DNA of 64,000 nucleotides from Membranipora membranacea (taxonomy: Eukaryota > Bryozoa > Gymnolaemata > Cheilostomatida > Membraniporidae): assembly GCA_914767715.1 (NCBI GenBank), contig OU612073.1, positions 1,612,001 through 1,676,000 of the forward strand. Reading direction: 5' to 3'. How positions within the stretch are numbered: the first letter of the stretch is position 1; each line of letters begins with the position of its first letter. Below are positions 1 through 12,929 of the stretch, in pieces. The translations under genes and the position numbers were made by a program. The notes under the pieces are model-generated. The model made no database searches. It was given only the letters and a program-made list of their open reading frames with translations, and was not told the DNA's origin.

Positions 1-2344
1 AAATTTAGAAACTGTCCAAAGTTGTCATCCATTCTTCCCTTTAACTTTTGAACAGTCAATGATAAATTTGGCTTGATTGCAAAATTTAAATAAAAATTAA
101 ATTTTTATTTGGGTAATTTGTCTTATCCAAGAGCAAAGATGTAAAACAGATTAGATTTTGATGATCTTTGTTAGTCTGAAGTACACATAACCTTTTGTGC
201 CGTATAACTAGGTAAAAAATAATGTTTATAAATCTGCTTGTAATCCACAATTCATGGCCTCTTTCCTCCATTGACACCAGCTGTGTGGGCTAATACTACA
301 AAAAAGTGCCGAGACTCTCAAATAACTTAAATAGCTCAAGGTAGCCAATGTTTACATGTTGTCTGATGATGTGAAAAGTACATATGGAGATATGGATGTT
401 TTAGAAGCTGCGTTTTGGCTTTTCTAAAGTGTTTTGTGCTTATAGGCAAGGTCGCTTACATCTAAACCATCATGAGCCAAGTATAATACATGTAATTATC
501 GATAAATTACTGTATGATAGGTTGTACCAAAGTTTGTGTTTGTGTTTTGCGGTTTGGCTGGCAGTTGGGAAGAAGAAATACTCTTAGAGCAAAGTCTGTG
601 TAATTTGATGATGAGAAACAACAAAAAAGTTCATCTGGTGCAAGATTACTCATTTTTATCTTTATGGTGACTCTTTATTAGGAGCCAAAATTTCTGGGCT
701 GCCAGCAAAAAATGACTTTGATATGTAAACATTGGTTACATAAGGCGATAATATAAACAAGGAATTAGATCGTCAATAAGCGTGATCATGGCGTGATAGT
801 GCATGGATAATTTCAGACACCTAAGTTTGTCACGATTAGTTCGGAGTTGTGAGCCCCTGTATAATGATGGCATTATTAATAATGTCAGACACTCAAGGTC
901 TTAAAAATGTCATTTGCCAAATTAAGCCCAGAAATTTAAACTGAAATATACGTTATGTGGTTACATAAAGGAGTTACAATCCTGATGTCATGGTTGGCAT
1001 TTTACCAACTCGCCAAATATAAAAAACAAATTTCAACATGCTTGTCTGCAATGCAATGGTATTACACAGTAAAGTTTACTGATACCCCTTGTCTGAGCCA
1101 CCTTGGTGCTCTGAAAGTTTTGAACTTATTAGGCAAACACATATGTTGGAGTGATGTCACAGTCAAGACAAAACTTTGATTTACCTGACATCATGATATC
1201 ACCAAGCAATTGCAAAATGTGTCTAAATAACAATTACCCGCAATTAGTATGTCTATGCACCATGCTTGAGTACAACTGACATTTAAAACAGTTTACAAAA
1301 CAACATGATGTAATTCTTAATTGGTGAAATACATTTTCTTACCTGTCATAGGGGGGCTTGTTCTATTTAAATTTATTCTTGCCCAATGTTCAATTCACCA
1401 AATGTCTCAATAACTATACTAAATTTAGGCAAAGTAATCTTTAGTTGCAAAAAAATTAGCATGGCTGGATTGAGCAATGGGTCAGGTCCACTTTATATCC
1501 AATCTGTACACAAAAAATGTGATATGGCAATGTTCAAGTCTTTAACAAACAATAAAGCCGCAAAAATTGCTATGGCGTCGAATGACTTGAAGGTGGAGGT
1601 TAAATACCCAATGAGTCAATGATTAAGTGCTTATTACCATGTGTTATGACAGGAAAAGTTTTTATTTTGAAATCTCGAGCTTACTCCATTTTTGCACGCC
1701 GCTGAAATATTGACCTTTGTTGAGTCAATATTACTTGGGTGAAAATTATTGCTGCATCGGTTACTAATATTCTGAATTTCATGTTACTCACTCTGTTCTT
1801 AGACAATCATGTGTGTAATTATTGAGTCCGTATTGAAAAATTAAACTATTATAATATAAGTAAAAGCATATGATATGGTAATCATAATTGTTAAGGGTAC
1901 AAAATAGAAAACCTTACTTATTACACATCACAGTTATGATAATAAATCAATGTTCATTTTATTTAATTTTTCCACAATATTTAATCACATGTTATGCTGC
2001 TTCCATGGTTATAATAACTTTATTATTATTTTATTATCTTTTTCACTTCGGGTGGAACTGAAATTATTGAAGTACCTGAAGAATGAATTATTTTAATGTA
2101 TAATAGTTTGATAAAGCATTGTAATGACTTCGTATATTATTCTGTATTATTCTCTTGTCTTGTCTTTGAGAACGGACTGGCTGAGGTAACTCGGATCAAC
2201 CTGGGTTCAGATCTCAGGGACCCGTAGAACTAAAGCCTTCCATAAAACAAAGATTAATCTAGCATCGCATCTAGCATCCTAGCATTATTCTCTAATATTC
2301 TATATTCTATTACACTATATTTTGGTTTGCTCTTCTCCATACAG
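1..2344. other. Non-coding stretch, probably intron upstream of the first visible ClC exon
   Basis: No open frame here resembles a known protein. None matches the ClC segment that should precede the exon at 2345 (the membrane helices before the luminal loop). The stretch is therefore most simply intronic, with earlier exons outside the window. It is AT-rich. A 19-bp inverted pair lies at 341-359 and 721-739 (17 of 19 positions match), spaced like the ends of a roughly 400-bp MITE, but I could not see a target duplication. A tRNA-like B-box sequence near 2203-2214 has no matching acceptor stem. Confidence 0.5.
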
Positions 2345-5300
2345 AAAGAACGCGAGTGAGTTGATAAGACAGTTGATTACATCATGTGGACATGAGGATA
2401 CAGATAATATATGTGATTATGTGAATCGTACGACAGAGACAGCGTACCGAGGTATGAGCAGCGCACCGATCGGTGAGGGCATGAAGACAGCACTGTGGCA
2501 GCTCTCATTAGCTCTTCTCTTCAAAGTCATTATCACTATATTCACCTTCGGCATCAAAGTAGGTATTTACCTGGTGGTACCATGTAGGCCTATCACAAAA
2601 TGGGCTGATTGTAAAATAATAGTTTTGGAAAGTATTTCTTATGCAAAGAGATTAACTAGTTTTGTCCCTCTATTGGTTGTTATTATGAAATTTCAAAGAC
2701 AGGATATATAAATGCTATAATGCCTTTGCAATTGGATGTGTTAAATATTTTCAAAGATTTGTCCTCAAGCAAATTGATAGGCCCAATTTGAGATTTATAT
2801 GGGTAAAAGTTAGAGATCACAGGTCTCCCCTTCCCAACAGTAATATCGATTTTTTTGGGAAATTAACTCAAAACACCATAAGTACGGAATTTTCAGTTTC
2901 TTTTACAATGGAGTTAAAATGTATCAACTGTAAAAATTTCATAGTGGTTATTTCTCATATTTCAACCCATATTTAGGGTCTTTTTCACTCAGAACGGTTT
3001 AAAATAAGCAAAACATGAAAAATGCAGACACCAAAGCATCAGGAGTCAATGATGGCACAGAGTCATCTCTACATGAGCTAGAAAAGATTTGTCCCCTGTA
3101 ATCTGCTCGCCAGATTTTCGCTATTGATTTTTTATGTAAATCAAATCTCAGACAAGTTGAACACGAAGGTGAAAAAACTACATTATCTCAACTCAAATTC
3201 TTTATTTTTTTTCTGCCAATGCTTTGACTGGTAGAAAATGATGAGACAAAAAAGGACAATAAGTCGAGAGTAAGCCTGAAATGTTGCCGAGATTAGTCTC
3301 CTGACTAGAGAAGTAAAGATGTGGTGTTTCTGAAAATATTAATATAAAACCAGGATGCAATTATTTCAAACTTTTGAATGAAATTTGATCAAGTTTTTGC
3401 TCTACGAAGATTTTTTAATAATGATATACACTTTATTATTACTGATCGATGTACCAAGGTACCACTAAAGAACATGTTTACAATCAGTGAAAAATTTTGA
3501 AAAATAATGAATGTATTGTTACTCTTGTGGAAATGTTAACGGTATTATGAACAATAAGCGTTATTCAAATGAAGAGATACCAGACTTCCTATAATTACTG
3601 CCTGAAAAGATGTATCAGGTCTCTGGAATACTATTTTTACTGTTTTAACTCTCTGTCTTACAAGCGACATCCTGTTATGAATATGATCTGGCTTTCTCAG
3701 AAACTACTGCAGTGTCACAGTTTCCTTTACATACCACCCATATAACAATTCATAGGATAACAATTTTAGCTAAGTCAGTCTGCACCAATTATAATTAAAA
3801 ACTATAGAATAAATGTGCCAACACATATGGTGTACTTACTTATGCTGTAGACACTTCTGCAGACTGGCCGTTTTGCGCAATCCGACAACTCATCCTGGTG
3901 CAGATGTCTACCTTTTTTTATGCGACTCATAGTTGGCCAGATTTTCCGTACTCATCAATGTTTGTGTTTTTGCCCCCGACTTGATGACACCAGGCTTGTT
4001 TATTTAGAGGTGTGACAGTATAGTAATCATCCCTACTTAGAGTCTTTGTTTTTTATCAGTCTAATCTGTCTGATGAGAGATGATCGGGCAAAAAAACAAA
4101 TCTAACCCGATAAGCTAAGGAGGAACTTTGCTTTTTAAGGACTTATATCTGGTTATTGACCGGACTAATTGATAATTGAGGTTTTATCATGTCATAGGCT
4201 GTCATCATGTTGAACTAGCTGACACGTCATAGGCAGAAAAAGAATTATTGTGAAATCGACATACTCAGAAAAAGGAAAGAAAGCATGAATAAAGACAAAA
4301 AATGGGTCCAGCGATCTTTTCTCATTAATTGTCATAGCCAATGTCATTAATAATGAGAGTGTATATCCTGCGCCAGGGAATTCACTGTGTTAACGAAAAC
4401 GGAAACTTAATTCCTACTCTAGTCCCATCCCATGATTGAACAACAATACCCTAAATAAATTTAAATTTTTCGGTTTGATGAAAAAGAACAGTTGACAGTC
4501 CTGTGTCTTTTCAGCGGAAGCCCATAAGGGCCAGATAATGGTTCAAACATAATACTGAGCAGTCAAAAAATTTATTTATTATTTATTTATTTATTTTTTT
4601 TATAATATTATACAGGCAAGATATAATGTAAGATGTCGATGTGTAGCTGGTGTTGCTTTTTATTATTATACAGGTACCTGCGGGGCTTTTCATACCCAGC
4701 CTGTGTGTCGGGGCTATCATTGGTAGAATCACTGGTATCGGCGTGGAGCAACTAGCACTGTGAGTAATATCCATTATAGCCCGCTGTCAATTATCGCTGA
4801 CTCAAAATTTGATAATTTCCGATGAGTTAGCAAATCCGCTTGATTAACTAATCATAATGGTCCCCTTGAGAGAAAACGTCATCGGCAGTAGGTTTTGTAA
4901 TGGAGGTGCAAAGTGGAATATGGAGCCTTGTGAATCATCAATTGACCAACAAGTCGATGAACTCTTGTCTGCTTGAGGCAACTAGAAATAAAGGAAAGAC
5001 CCACCATATTGAGAAACTTTGCTACGAAATATGCTGCGGCCGAATGACTAATGTGTCTTTTATTGTCAATCTACAATAATCTTTAGTCTTTAGTCTTAGT
5101 GAAAATAGGAGCTGTTGATAATCTTTCATTGGTTTTTCTGAGAGTCAAAATGCTGAGAAATGCAACAAAACCCATAGAAATTCAAATTATTGACTCTGCC
5201 AAATTTTTTTCAACACTGGACAGAAATTATAGTCAAATTTAAAAATCCTCAAGGACTGACGTCAAAAAATTAGATCAAGATTAGTTCTGCGGGTTTCTTC

Positions 5301-8300
5301 TGAAGATGTCCCACACCATCGTTGTTTTTATGTTATAAATGTTACAATGATATCTTTTTTATATGGGAGCATATTGAAGTTGTCTTCACAACATGAATAT
5401 AAACTTTACTTTTTTAGAGCTTATCAGCACCACCCGATATTTGATAACATGTGCAGATCAGATCAGTCATGTGTCGAGCCGGGGTTGTATGCTATGATAG
5501 GAGCGGCAGCTGCACTGGGTGGTGTCACAAAGATGACTGGTATGTTTAGTTACTATACAAAGTCAGCCAGGGGGGTCTTTCAATTAGAAAGAGCAATGCT
5601 TTACTAAAGCAAGTTATCAATATAACATCGCTCAAAGTGGTCGCTCACTTGGTCTTTCATTCTCATTGAGTGAGCGATCTGATTGCGATTTTGGCTGTTT
5701 CTAATTGATCAGTTAGTGTCTGCCTGTCTGGTTTATCGTCAGTTATGGATGTAAACCTTCATCCATATCATACACATTATCAGGCTTTCACTGTATATAG
5801 AATAGGCGCGGCTTTACCTTGTTGGGTCTATTTTAACCATAGACTTAATAAACTATACAAATATATATATAGATATATATACATATATATTAAGTCCATG
5901 GTTTTATCAAACTCCTTAAACAGTTCTACCAGTAGAGTGAATATGGTTATAATAGTTTTACGATGGATTCTTCATTAATGACAACAAATTATTACGCATA
6001 TTTTTCTCCCCTAATGCTTGTCGTCTATGCCTTCATGGGTTTGTGTGTGTGTGTAATGACCCTCCTATACCATGTTTATCTCTTTTCAGTATCACTGGTC
6101 GTGATTATGTTTGAGCTGACTGGTGGATTACAGTACATAGTCCCTCTTATGGCAGCGATTATGACGAGTAAATGGGTCGCTGACAGTATCGTATCTGAGG
6201 GAATGTATCCTTATATAGCCACATGCATATCATTGCATACAGGGGTTTTCACCGTAGAGTTATAATGACATTTGGTATTCACCATAAACATTTAAATTCG
6301 TATTTATATGTTTATGGTATTCACTTAATACTCGAATTTTGATCTCTAATAGTAGTCAAGTTGCAAAGCTGTTAAATAGAAGTGGGTGGGAAGGGAGGCA
6401 TTGATCATCCACTGAGCATGAGCACTGATCCCAAGCTAGTTTTAAACTTTCCTCCTTTTACTGTCCCCACTATATGACTGCCATGGATATTCCATTTCTG
6501 AGGCTGGTGATCTGCCAACCATTTAGTTCTCAATCACTCTACATCATTTTATATGTTGGTGGCTGATTACTTTGCCTTTTCTTCAGCTACATGATTGCTC
6601 TAGCTAGACTCAGCGATGTTCTTGCATGAAGCCTAATATGGCAATATTGCTGTCACTGGAGCATGGTATTAACCTTCCATTGGAAATTTCAACGTTCCTG
6701 TTTTGTTGCAAAGTTGCTGTTTTACCATTGTGCAAGCAACAAATTACGACCCAGCTATTTGCTTGCCAATTTGGAAATCCGGTACAATCCCGTGTTTCTG
6801 ACGCGGGTATAATTATTTTAAGACGAGTCCAGTGTTGATTAAACACTATGAGATGTGAAAGTTACATAGAGCCGTCATCTAGATGCTTCTATAAGGCTAT
6901 TTTCTGCACTTTTATCTGCTGACCGAACGTTCTAGCATTTACACCTCTATAAGGCGTGCCAAATTGGGAAACACATAAACAGGCTGAGACCGGAGAGTGG
7001 AAGTTTGCAACACCTTGTTAGATATTTCCACTTATTTGTGTCAAATCCTTTTCCGGTGGTCGATGTGGTAACAACACTACCTGCGTACCAGACCAGAGTT
7101 CAGGCACTCTTTAATTTGTACCTGAGTTCATTTTCACATCGAGACATTTTGTCCTTATTAGGCAGTTGCTTAGTCTTCAAGAGTATCCGACCCAAGTGAT
7201 ATTCGGAACACGAGCTAGTTTGACCCAAAACTCTTATAGACTTTGCTTATATCTTGACTTACAATTCCTCATAGACCCGTTCGATCCATTTGACTCCTTG
7301 CCCATAAACAAATAAAAAGTATAACTCAGTATTTAAATGTTTATGGATGTATTATACTCCTTGACTAACCCCTTCTCACAGATATGATGCACATATAACC
7401 CTGAACCAGTATCCATTCCTCGATAATAAGGAGGAGTTTACACACACCTCTATAGCAGCTGACTGTATGGTACCTCAGCCTCATGATCCTCCTCTGTCTG
7501 CACTTACTCAGGATAATATGTCTGTCACTGAGCTCGGTAAGTATGATCTACAAGCAGTGATAACATAATATATGTATATATATATGGTATATGTATATAC
7601 ATATATAATTTAGAGACAAAAAAGAAGAAATGTATACACAAGACAACAGAGTAAAAGCACGTAATTAATGACTAAACTACTGCCTTAGCTAGCTAAATTT
7701 GATGCTAGCTAGTACTAAGTCACTCCCAAACTAGTTTAACAAACTGGTATCTAACATTTTCCCCTGTAGGGTAGCAGAACTGCGTGTTCAAGTAAAATTC
7801 CGGTGATATTCACTCTTATTTTGCGTTATGTATATTAGGTAGCCGTCTGTCTCCCCGATCTAGAGGATTATGTACAGGGATCTGTGTGACTTGGTGTTCA
7901 CTTCTCATCTGCTTCCCTGACCGATCTAGAACAGATTTTTTTTTCATAGACTTGTTGATACAATATAATATTTTATTGTATTGTATTTATAATATTCATA
8001 TTATTGTTTTGCTCATATTAATTCTTAACAGAGTTGTTCATGAGAAGCACTAAATCTAAAGGATTCCCGGTGGTTGTGTCAAAAGAGTCTCAGTATCTGG
8101 TTGGCTATGTGGAAAGAAGAGACCTCATCATATCATTAAGTGAGTAAAGAGAAATGGGGCTGGCGTAAGATGACCCCCCAACTTAGACCAGGTTCCTAAA
8201 CAGGCTTATACCTAATTCGTCCAGGACTAGACTAGCTGACAATAAAAAATTGAAATGTTTAGCACCTGAAATAATGGGAGACTTTTAGCCGGCTAAGCAC

Positions 8301-10034
8301 CTATGTTACCCAGTTTGATATCGGGATGGGGATGATGTATCACTGAGGGGAAAATTTAGATAAATCTCATTTCAACATGAAATATTATGGAATATTATTT
8401 TACGTCTAACCAGGGAGAATGGTCTAACTGACTCAATGTTATTGCACAGATGATTCAAATGGTCAAACAAGAAATCAATGCATCGTTACAATGAGTCTTA
8501 CTCCCTCAGGTAGACTTGACCAGGGGGCAAAGCAATGAGATCAGACATTACTAAGATTTCACATATATGTATCTAAAAGGTGCTGTGGCAATATGTATTA
8601 GGATGGAAATTATGCCTCATTAGCGTCTGCTCATCAGCAACAAAGTGGCCGCAATATTATGATCACAATAAGCGTACAATATTACTCATGTTAATAAGTC
8701 ACTTTCTCACATTGCGTGATAAGGTAAAAATTAGCTCATACTAAACATGATATTGGTGTCAATTGATGAGTGTAAATGGTCATATGCTTACAATGCTATA
8801 TGACATACTTATATTCCCACTGATGGTACTATGAGGGCAGGAGTCGCCTCACTATAGTACTGATGAATTAACTTATGACTTATTCAGGTTATATATTCCT
8901 CATCCTAGTACAATTTGAGATCTAATCATATTTGTTCACATGTTTTATTTGTAGCACAAGCAAGAAATAAGGCAACTGTGCGGGATAACTCCAAAGTATA
9001 TTTCACGCCGCAGTATCCAGCCAATATTAACTCTAGTGGTCAACCGCCTCCTCTCAAACTCAGGAGAATAGTAGATCTGGTTTGTCTTCTCTATAAGTTT
9101 TATATTCAATGCTGTGTGATGAAAAACCTTGATTTTGATACAAACCAACAGAAATTACACGTAAAAAAGCACATAGTTTAACCATGGAATTGTCTCTAAC
9201 TCCTTTGTTAAACCAAGGAGTCTTTGGATAAACTTTGGCTATACCCAGGATTTGTAAACATACAAATTGGGAAATTTGAAAATGTTGAGCAAGCGTAATA
9301 ACTTCCAATTCCAATATGTCCATTGTGCAATATAATTTTAAGCTTCATATCATCGCACATCATTGGTTTCCTATTTAACAGGTCCTTGTATGAGATAGTG
9401 AACATTTTCCCGCTGTTGCCTGTTCTTTTTTGAACAGTCAGAGACGGTTTATATTCTCGAGTATGGTTGTGTGCAAACACACAGTAAACTGAATTCGCAT
9501 CTGTTGATGCTGACAAATGAACCTTTTTTATCAAAGACGATTGACTAGATTTTGATTTCTTTTTAGGCCCCTATAACTATTACGGATCAGACACCGATGG
9601 AGACTGTGTTTGAAATGTTTAGAAAACTTGGACTCAGATATACACTGGTCACACATAACGGGTAAGCTGTAACCAAACAACAACAAATTATATCAAAAAG
9701 TTATTGTATTTGAAAGTGCTACTATTGTCACGATTATGGTACACAAGCCTCAAACTCCTTGGGTACACACCAATACCAATGATATAACCAATTGTTATTG
9801 AGTCACATGTTCTTTTGGATTTGGAAAGGTCTTGAAGATATCACGCACATAAAATCAGAATCAAAGATTACATCTGTAGCTTTTGTCTCTATATTACCCT
9901 GATAATGATTCTATATTTCATTCTCTTCTAGGAGATTATTGGGAATTATTACAAAGAAGGACATATTACGTCATGTGGCTTACCTTGAGAACAGCAAAGG
10001 AGCTGTCCATCTTGATGCTAGAGACTTAACATAA
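2345..10034 (+). CDS. CLCN3-like: ClC-3/4/5-type chloride/proton antiporter, 3' part (nine exons, 5' end outside window)
   Basis: This is the C-terminal 373 residues of an endosomal/lysosomal 2Cl-/H+ exchanger. Exons: 2345-2558, 4674-4759, 5418-5539, 6090-6204, 7382-7536, 8032-8139, 8955-9079, 9567-9661 and 9932-10034. All junctions are GT-AG, the phases agree throughout, and the frame ends at TAA. Order of domains: a cysteine-containing luminal loop; helix with [10 protein letters not shown]; the pore motif GLFIP in exon 2; the [19 protein letters not shown] helices in exon 3; [16 protein letters not shown] in exon 4; then two cytoplasmic CBS domains (exons 5-6 and exons 7-9, the latter with [12 protein letters not shown] and [11 protein letters not shown]). 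The gating-glutamate and GSGIP motifs lie upstream of the window. Relative to human ClC-3 there is a small LA insertion at the exon 2/3 junction. The introns hold micro-palindromes (6283, 9214, 9745). The gene converges on SDHAF3, whose stop lies 579 bp away. Assignment to the 3/4/5 subgroup is from remembered family sequence; a single invertebrate orthologue of all three is likely. Confidence 0.93.
5835..5903. repeat. Inverted repeat with AT loop in ClC intron
   Basis: A 16-bp arm, AACCATAGACTTAATA, at 5835-5850 pairs with TATTAAGTCCATGGTT at 5888-5903 (15 of 16). The loop is a TA-rich microsatellite. A possible 5-bp flanking repeat TTTTA is present. It is probably a small MITE-like hairpin. 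Confidence 0.55.
6275..6324. repeat. Family-2 micro-palindrome, 34 bp, with 8-bp target duplication
   Basis: The element at 6283-6316 begins CATAAACA and ends TGTTTATG, with AT-rich inner arms. It is flanked by the identical octamer GTATTCAC on the left (6275-6282) and right (6317-6324). Related copies lie at 21419-21452 and 33345-33378, and a looser one at 7303-7345. It sits in the ClC intron between exons 4 and 5. Confidence 0.7.
7303..7345. repeat. Family-2-like palindrome without clear target duplication
   Basis: CATAAACA at 7303-7310 pairs with TGTTTATG near 7338-7345, with AT-rich inner sequence, just upstream of ClC exon 5. No adjacent direct repeat is seen. An ACTCCTTG octamer does occur on both sides, near 7291 and 7359, but not flush with the palindrome. 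Confidence 0.4.
9207..9233. repeat. Family-1 micro-palindrome, 13 bp, with 7-bp flanks
   Basis: The core CAAGGAGTCTTTG (9214-9226) is flanked by GTTAAAC and GATAAAC (6 of 7 match). It lies in the ClC intron between exons 7 and 8. The right end CTTTG is a diverged form of the CTCCTTG end of the other copies. Confidence 0.5.
9738..9768. repeat. Family-1 micro-palindrome, 17 bp, with perfect 7-bp flanks
   Basis: The core AAGCCTCAAACTCCTTG (9745-9761) is flanked by GGTACAC on both sides (7 of 7). The left terminal C is missing compared with other copies. It lies in the ClC intron between exons 8 and 9. Confidence 0.55.
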
Positions 10035-10307
10035 GATGAAGTGGACAGTTCATTTGTTAGTGAGAGGTGATTCAGAATTAGTGGATGATTATGCAAAGCT
10101 CCAATAGGCATTTTGTATTCAACACAATATGTGCAAAGATGTGCCAAAGGCATGGCTAGCTTCTCAAAGGCGTAGAGACCGAGTTCTAGGTGGTTTTTTA
10201 GTCTCTGTTGAAAGTATTCACATAATCTATTTTCTTTAACATTATATCACTTTTGCGTTACCATTAATTCACTGCTGTATTTATGTTAACAGAATCTTTA
10301 TTGATTT

Positions 10308-10352
10308 ATTTGACCAAGGAGTTAGAGACACTCTCCAACTCCTTGATTTAAC
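10308..10352. repeat. Family-1 micro-palindrome, 31 bp, with 7-bp flanks
   Basis: The arms CAAGGAGTT (10315-10323) and AACTCCTTG (10337-10345) are perfect. An inner AGAG/CTCT pair extends the stem. Flanks are ATTTGAC and ATTTAAC (6 of 7). It shares inner sequence (GAGACA...CTCTCC) with the copy at 52436. It lies between the ClC stop and SDHAF3. Confidence 0.7.
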
Positions 10353-10544
10353 TAAGTATGAAACTTTCACTCCATGATCATTTTCACAAACTTTGAAAAA
10401 ATCTTATTTTAATTGCACTCACAATTTTTGCTTATTGGCATTGTGAAAACCCAAAATATTTATTACAATACTGTACACGCTCATCTTCCATACCAAAATA
10501 TCTCTTTCAAAATGAAGTATTCCATTATGAATAGAAATGATATC

Positions 10545-10550
10545 TTTATT
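10545..10550 (-). promoter_or_regulatory. Polyadenylation signal of SDHAF3
   Basis: AATAAA is read on the minus strand about 65 bp past the SDHAF3 stop. The equivalent site in the unit 2 pseudogene (near 21805) has become a run of T on the plus strand, so the signal is lost there. Confidence 0.5.
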
Positions 10551-10612
10551 TTCTCTAAAACGGTTCTTGTGTTTCATTGGTCGCACTAGAGAGAGAGACT
10601 GCTAGTATTCTT

Positions 10613-11121
10613 TCAGCTCTTCTTATTTTCCGTTACTTCTTCGTTCACTGTCTTTATCTCTGTGTATAGATCATGTAACTGTCGTAATTGCTCATCAGTA
10701 AAGCTATCAAGTGATAAATCGTCCATCTTTTGTCCCAGAGGTCGCTTCTTGCCATCTCTGCCAATCTGGTTTGATAATGTCACATAGTATTTGGTCCATT
10801 CTGTCATAAACATCGCAGTATGAGCCTCGCTAGCATTCTTGTGTCTTTTGAACTCATCTTTAGCATAACTGAAAGAAAACAAAATCAAATGCAAGCTTTT
10901 TAGTTTATATGCTGTAGTTGTAAATTTAAATGATAACTAATTATGGGCTTGATCGTACTGCATGGGGACAAACATACAATAATTTTCAGGGCCATCCTGA
11001 AGTTAGCCTAGCTGTCTTACCTGTCACCAAGATCTTTCATAGGACCAGGCAGACTGCGATGTAAACGGAGGATACCTTTATACAACAATCGTACCTTCTG
11101 ATAGTGAGCAAGCGAAGTCAT
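10613..11121 (-). CDS. SDHAF3: SDHAF3 (ACN9), succinate dehydrogenase assembly factor 3
   Basis: This small LYR-motif protein of the mitochondrial matrix helps mature the iron-sulphur subunit of complex II. Exon 1 is 11021-11121 with the ATG at 11121; exon 2 is 10613-10868. Joined, they give 118 residues against about 125 in human. The N-terminus carries RLLYKGILRLHRSLP (the LYR-type motif, L-Y-K here, with the conserved LH and LP). The conserved SYAKDEFKRHK straddles the splice, and FMTEWTKYY and DEQLRQLHDLYTE follow, all as in the family. Splice phases agree (AG|T). It is convergent with the ClC gene. A broken copy sits at 21869-22546. Confidence 0.93.
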
Positions 11122-11321
11122 GACAGAGACTGCACTTCTACAAATATACAAACATGTATCTGTGATTGTAGGGAATGGATAGAATTTGACTTATAATTGC
11201 AGGTATACCAGCACCCTGCAATTAGAATCCTAATATTCCGAACAGTTCAGTATCCAAAGCATCAGGATGGAAATTGAACTACAGGTATGTTAGCATATTG
11301 AATCATAGGCTGTTATTTTAA

Positions 11322-12453
11322 GGTAATGTCAAAGACCGATCCGAATATCAACATATCATATACCGTTGGAAAGCTGCCGAGCTACTGATAATGAATACCT
11401 GAACAAAAACTTGATTCGATGACGTTGTGTCATTAAAGAGAGGAAATGAGGCAAAAAACGCTGTTTTTGTCAAAGCAGATGGAGGAGTCAAATTTATTGC
11501 AAGAAATTTCAAAACAGGTGGAATGTATACTTAGAGATTGAGTTCATATTAAAATTTGATTTTCTTTGACATATGACTAGTCTAAACTGACTTTTTACGT
11601 CACGCCATACAACGCATTTTTTTTTGTGAAGCCTTGAAAATATCTGAAATTTCAATCATTAATTCAGAACAGATCATAGGCTCGAAAGAAAATTAATTAT
11701 GATTTTCCCTTAGAGTACACTTCAAATGTCATACATATTGACTTTCAACAAAGTAGCTTGCATATTGCGAAAACAGTAGACTCTCAAATACACCTGATAT
11801 TTTTCGCAACTTTTGCATAACATCAAATGTGCTGTCCAAATGACCATTATTGTGGCTAAACAAATTGGCTAGTGAAAGCGGCTTCGTATGTGAGAACTTT
11901 CAAAAAAACTTTGTTTGGCCACAATAATGGTCATTTGGACAGCACATTTGACGTTATGCAAAAGTTGCGAAAAATATCAGGTGTATTCGAGAGTCTACTG
12001 TTTTCGCAATATGCAAGCTAATTTGTTGAAAGTTAATAGGTATGACATTTGAAGTGTATTCTAAGGGAAAATCATAATTAATTTTGTTTCGAGCCTATGA
12101 TCTGTTCTGAATTAATGATTGAAATTTCACATATTTTCACGGCTTCACGAAAAAAAATGCATTGTATGGCGTGACGTAAAACGTCAGTTTAGACTAGTCA
12201 TATATCAAAGAAAATCAAATTTTGCGATGAACGCAATCTCTAAGTATGCATTCCACCTGGTTTGAAATTTCTTGCATTTTATTTGACTCCTCCATCTGCT
12301 TTGACAAAAACAGCGTTTTCTGCCTCATGTCCTCCCTAAAATGACACAACATCATCGAATCAAGTTTTTGTTCAGGTATTCATCTTCAGTAGCTCGGTAG
12401 CTTTCCAACGGTATATTATATGTTGATATTCGGAATCGGTCTTTTACATTACC
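11322..12453. mobile_element. 1.13-kb foldback element with TTAA target duplication
   Basis: Two long inverted arms of about 540 bp (11322-11863 and 11910-12453) surround a loop of about 46 bp. Ends read GGTAATGTCAAAGACCGAT, with the reverse complement at the other end (one or two mismatches). TTAA flanks both sides (11318-11321, 12454-12457). The element is absent from the equivalent place in unit 2 (near 22752), so it inserted after the duplication or was lost there. No coding frame is evident. TTAA targets are typical of piggyBac-like and Kolobok-type transposases; the ends do not let me choose between them. Confidence 0.85.
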
Positions 12454-12929
12454 TTAAGTAAATAAATCTTGGCCTGGGTACATATTGAACACAGGAGGTT
12501 ACAATCAAATTATCTGTGCCACATGGCCTAGACCCTAGCCCTTATTCTTGATAATTTAGTAGCCAATGTCACTGAGCATTGTCACAAAACAACAACATAT
12601 GTGACTTAATTACTCAGATCAATTCAATATACATACATCATTCTCCCTGCATACATAACATACATACAAACAAAAATGGTTGATCAAGATCAATTTGACT
12701 GAAGTCTCAATAGCAATGATTGCTTGCTTAGTTAATTTATATTCTGGTGAGCCTAAGAAAATGAATTTAAGTTGAGTCACATTAACATTCAAGTATTCCT
12801 GGGCTCAATTAATGGTTGTATTGGTAGAATTGCCTGTTTATAACTTAGTTTTGCAAATTAAATAACCAACAGGAAATGATGTACAAATACAAAAATATGT
12901 TCCTCTGTTTGGATGACTTCAAGTCAAAC

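Noticed and set aside
2179-2220. tRNA-like A and B box sequence (GGCTGAGG and GGGTTCAGATC)
   Set aside because: The boxes are only about 24 bp apart, no acceptor or anticodon stem can be drawn, and no second copy is seen in the window. At most it is a SINE relic.
7291-7368. ACTCCTTG octamers on both sides of the palindrome at 7303 as a target duplication
   Set aside because: They are not flush with the palindrome ends (2 and about 13 bp away), unlike all other family-1 and family-2 copies.
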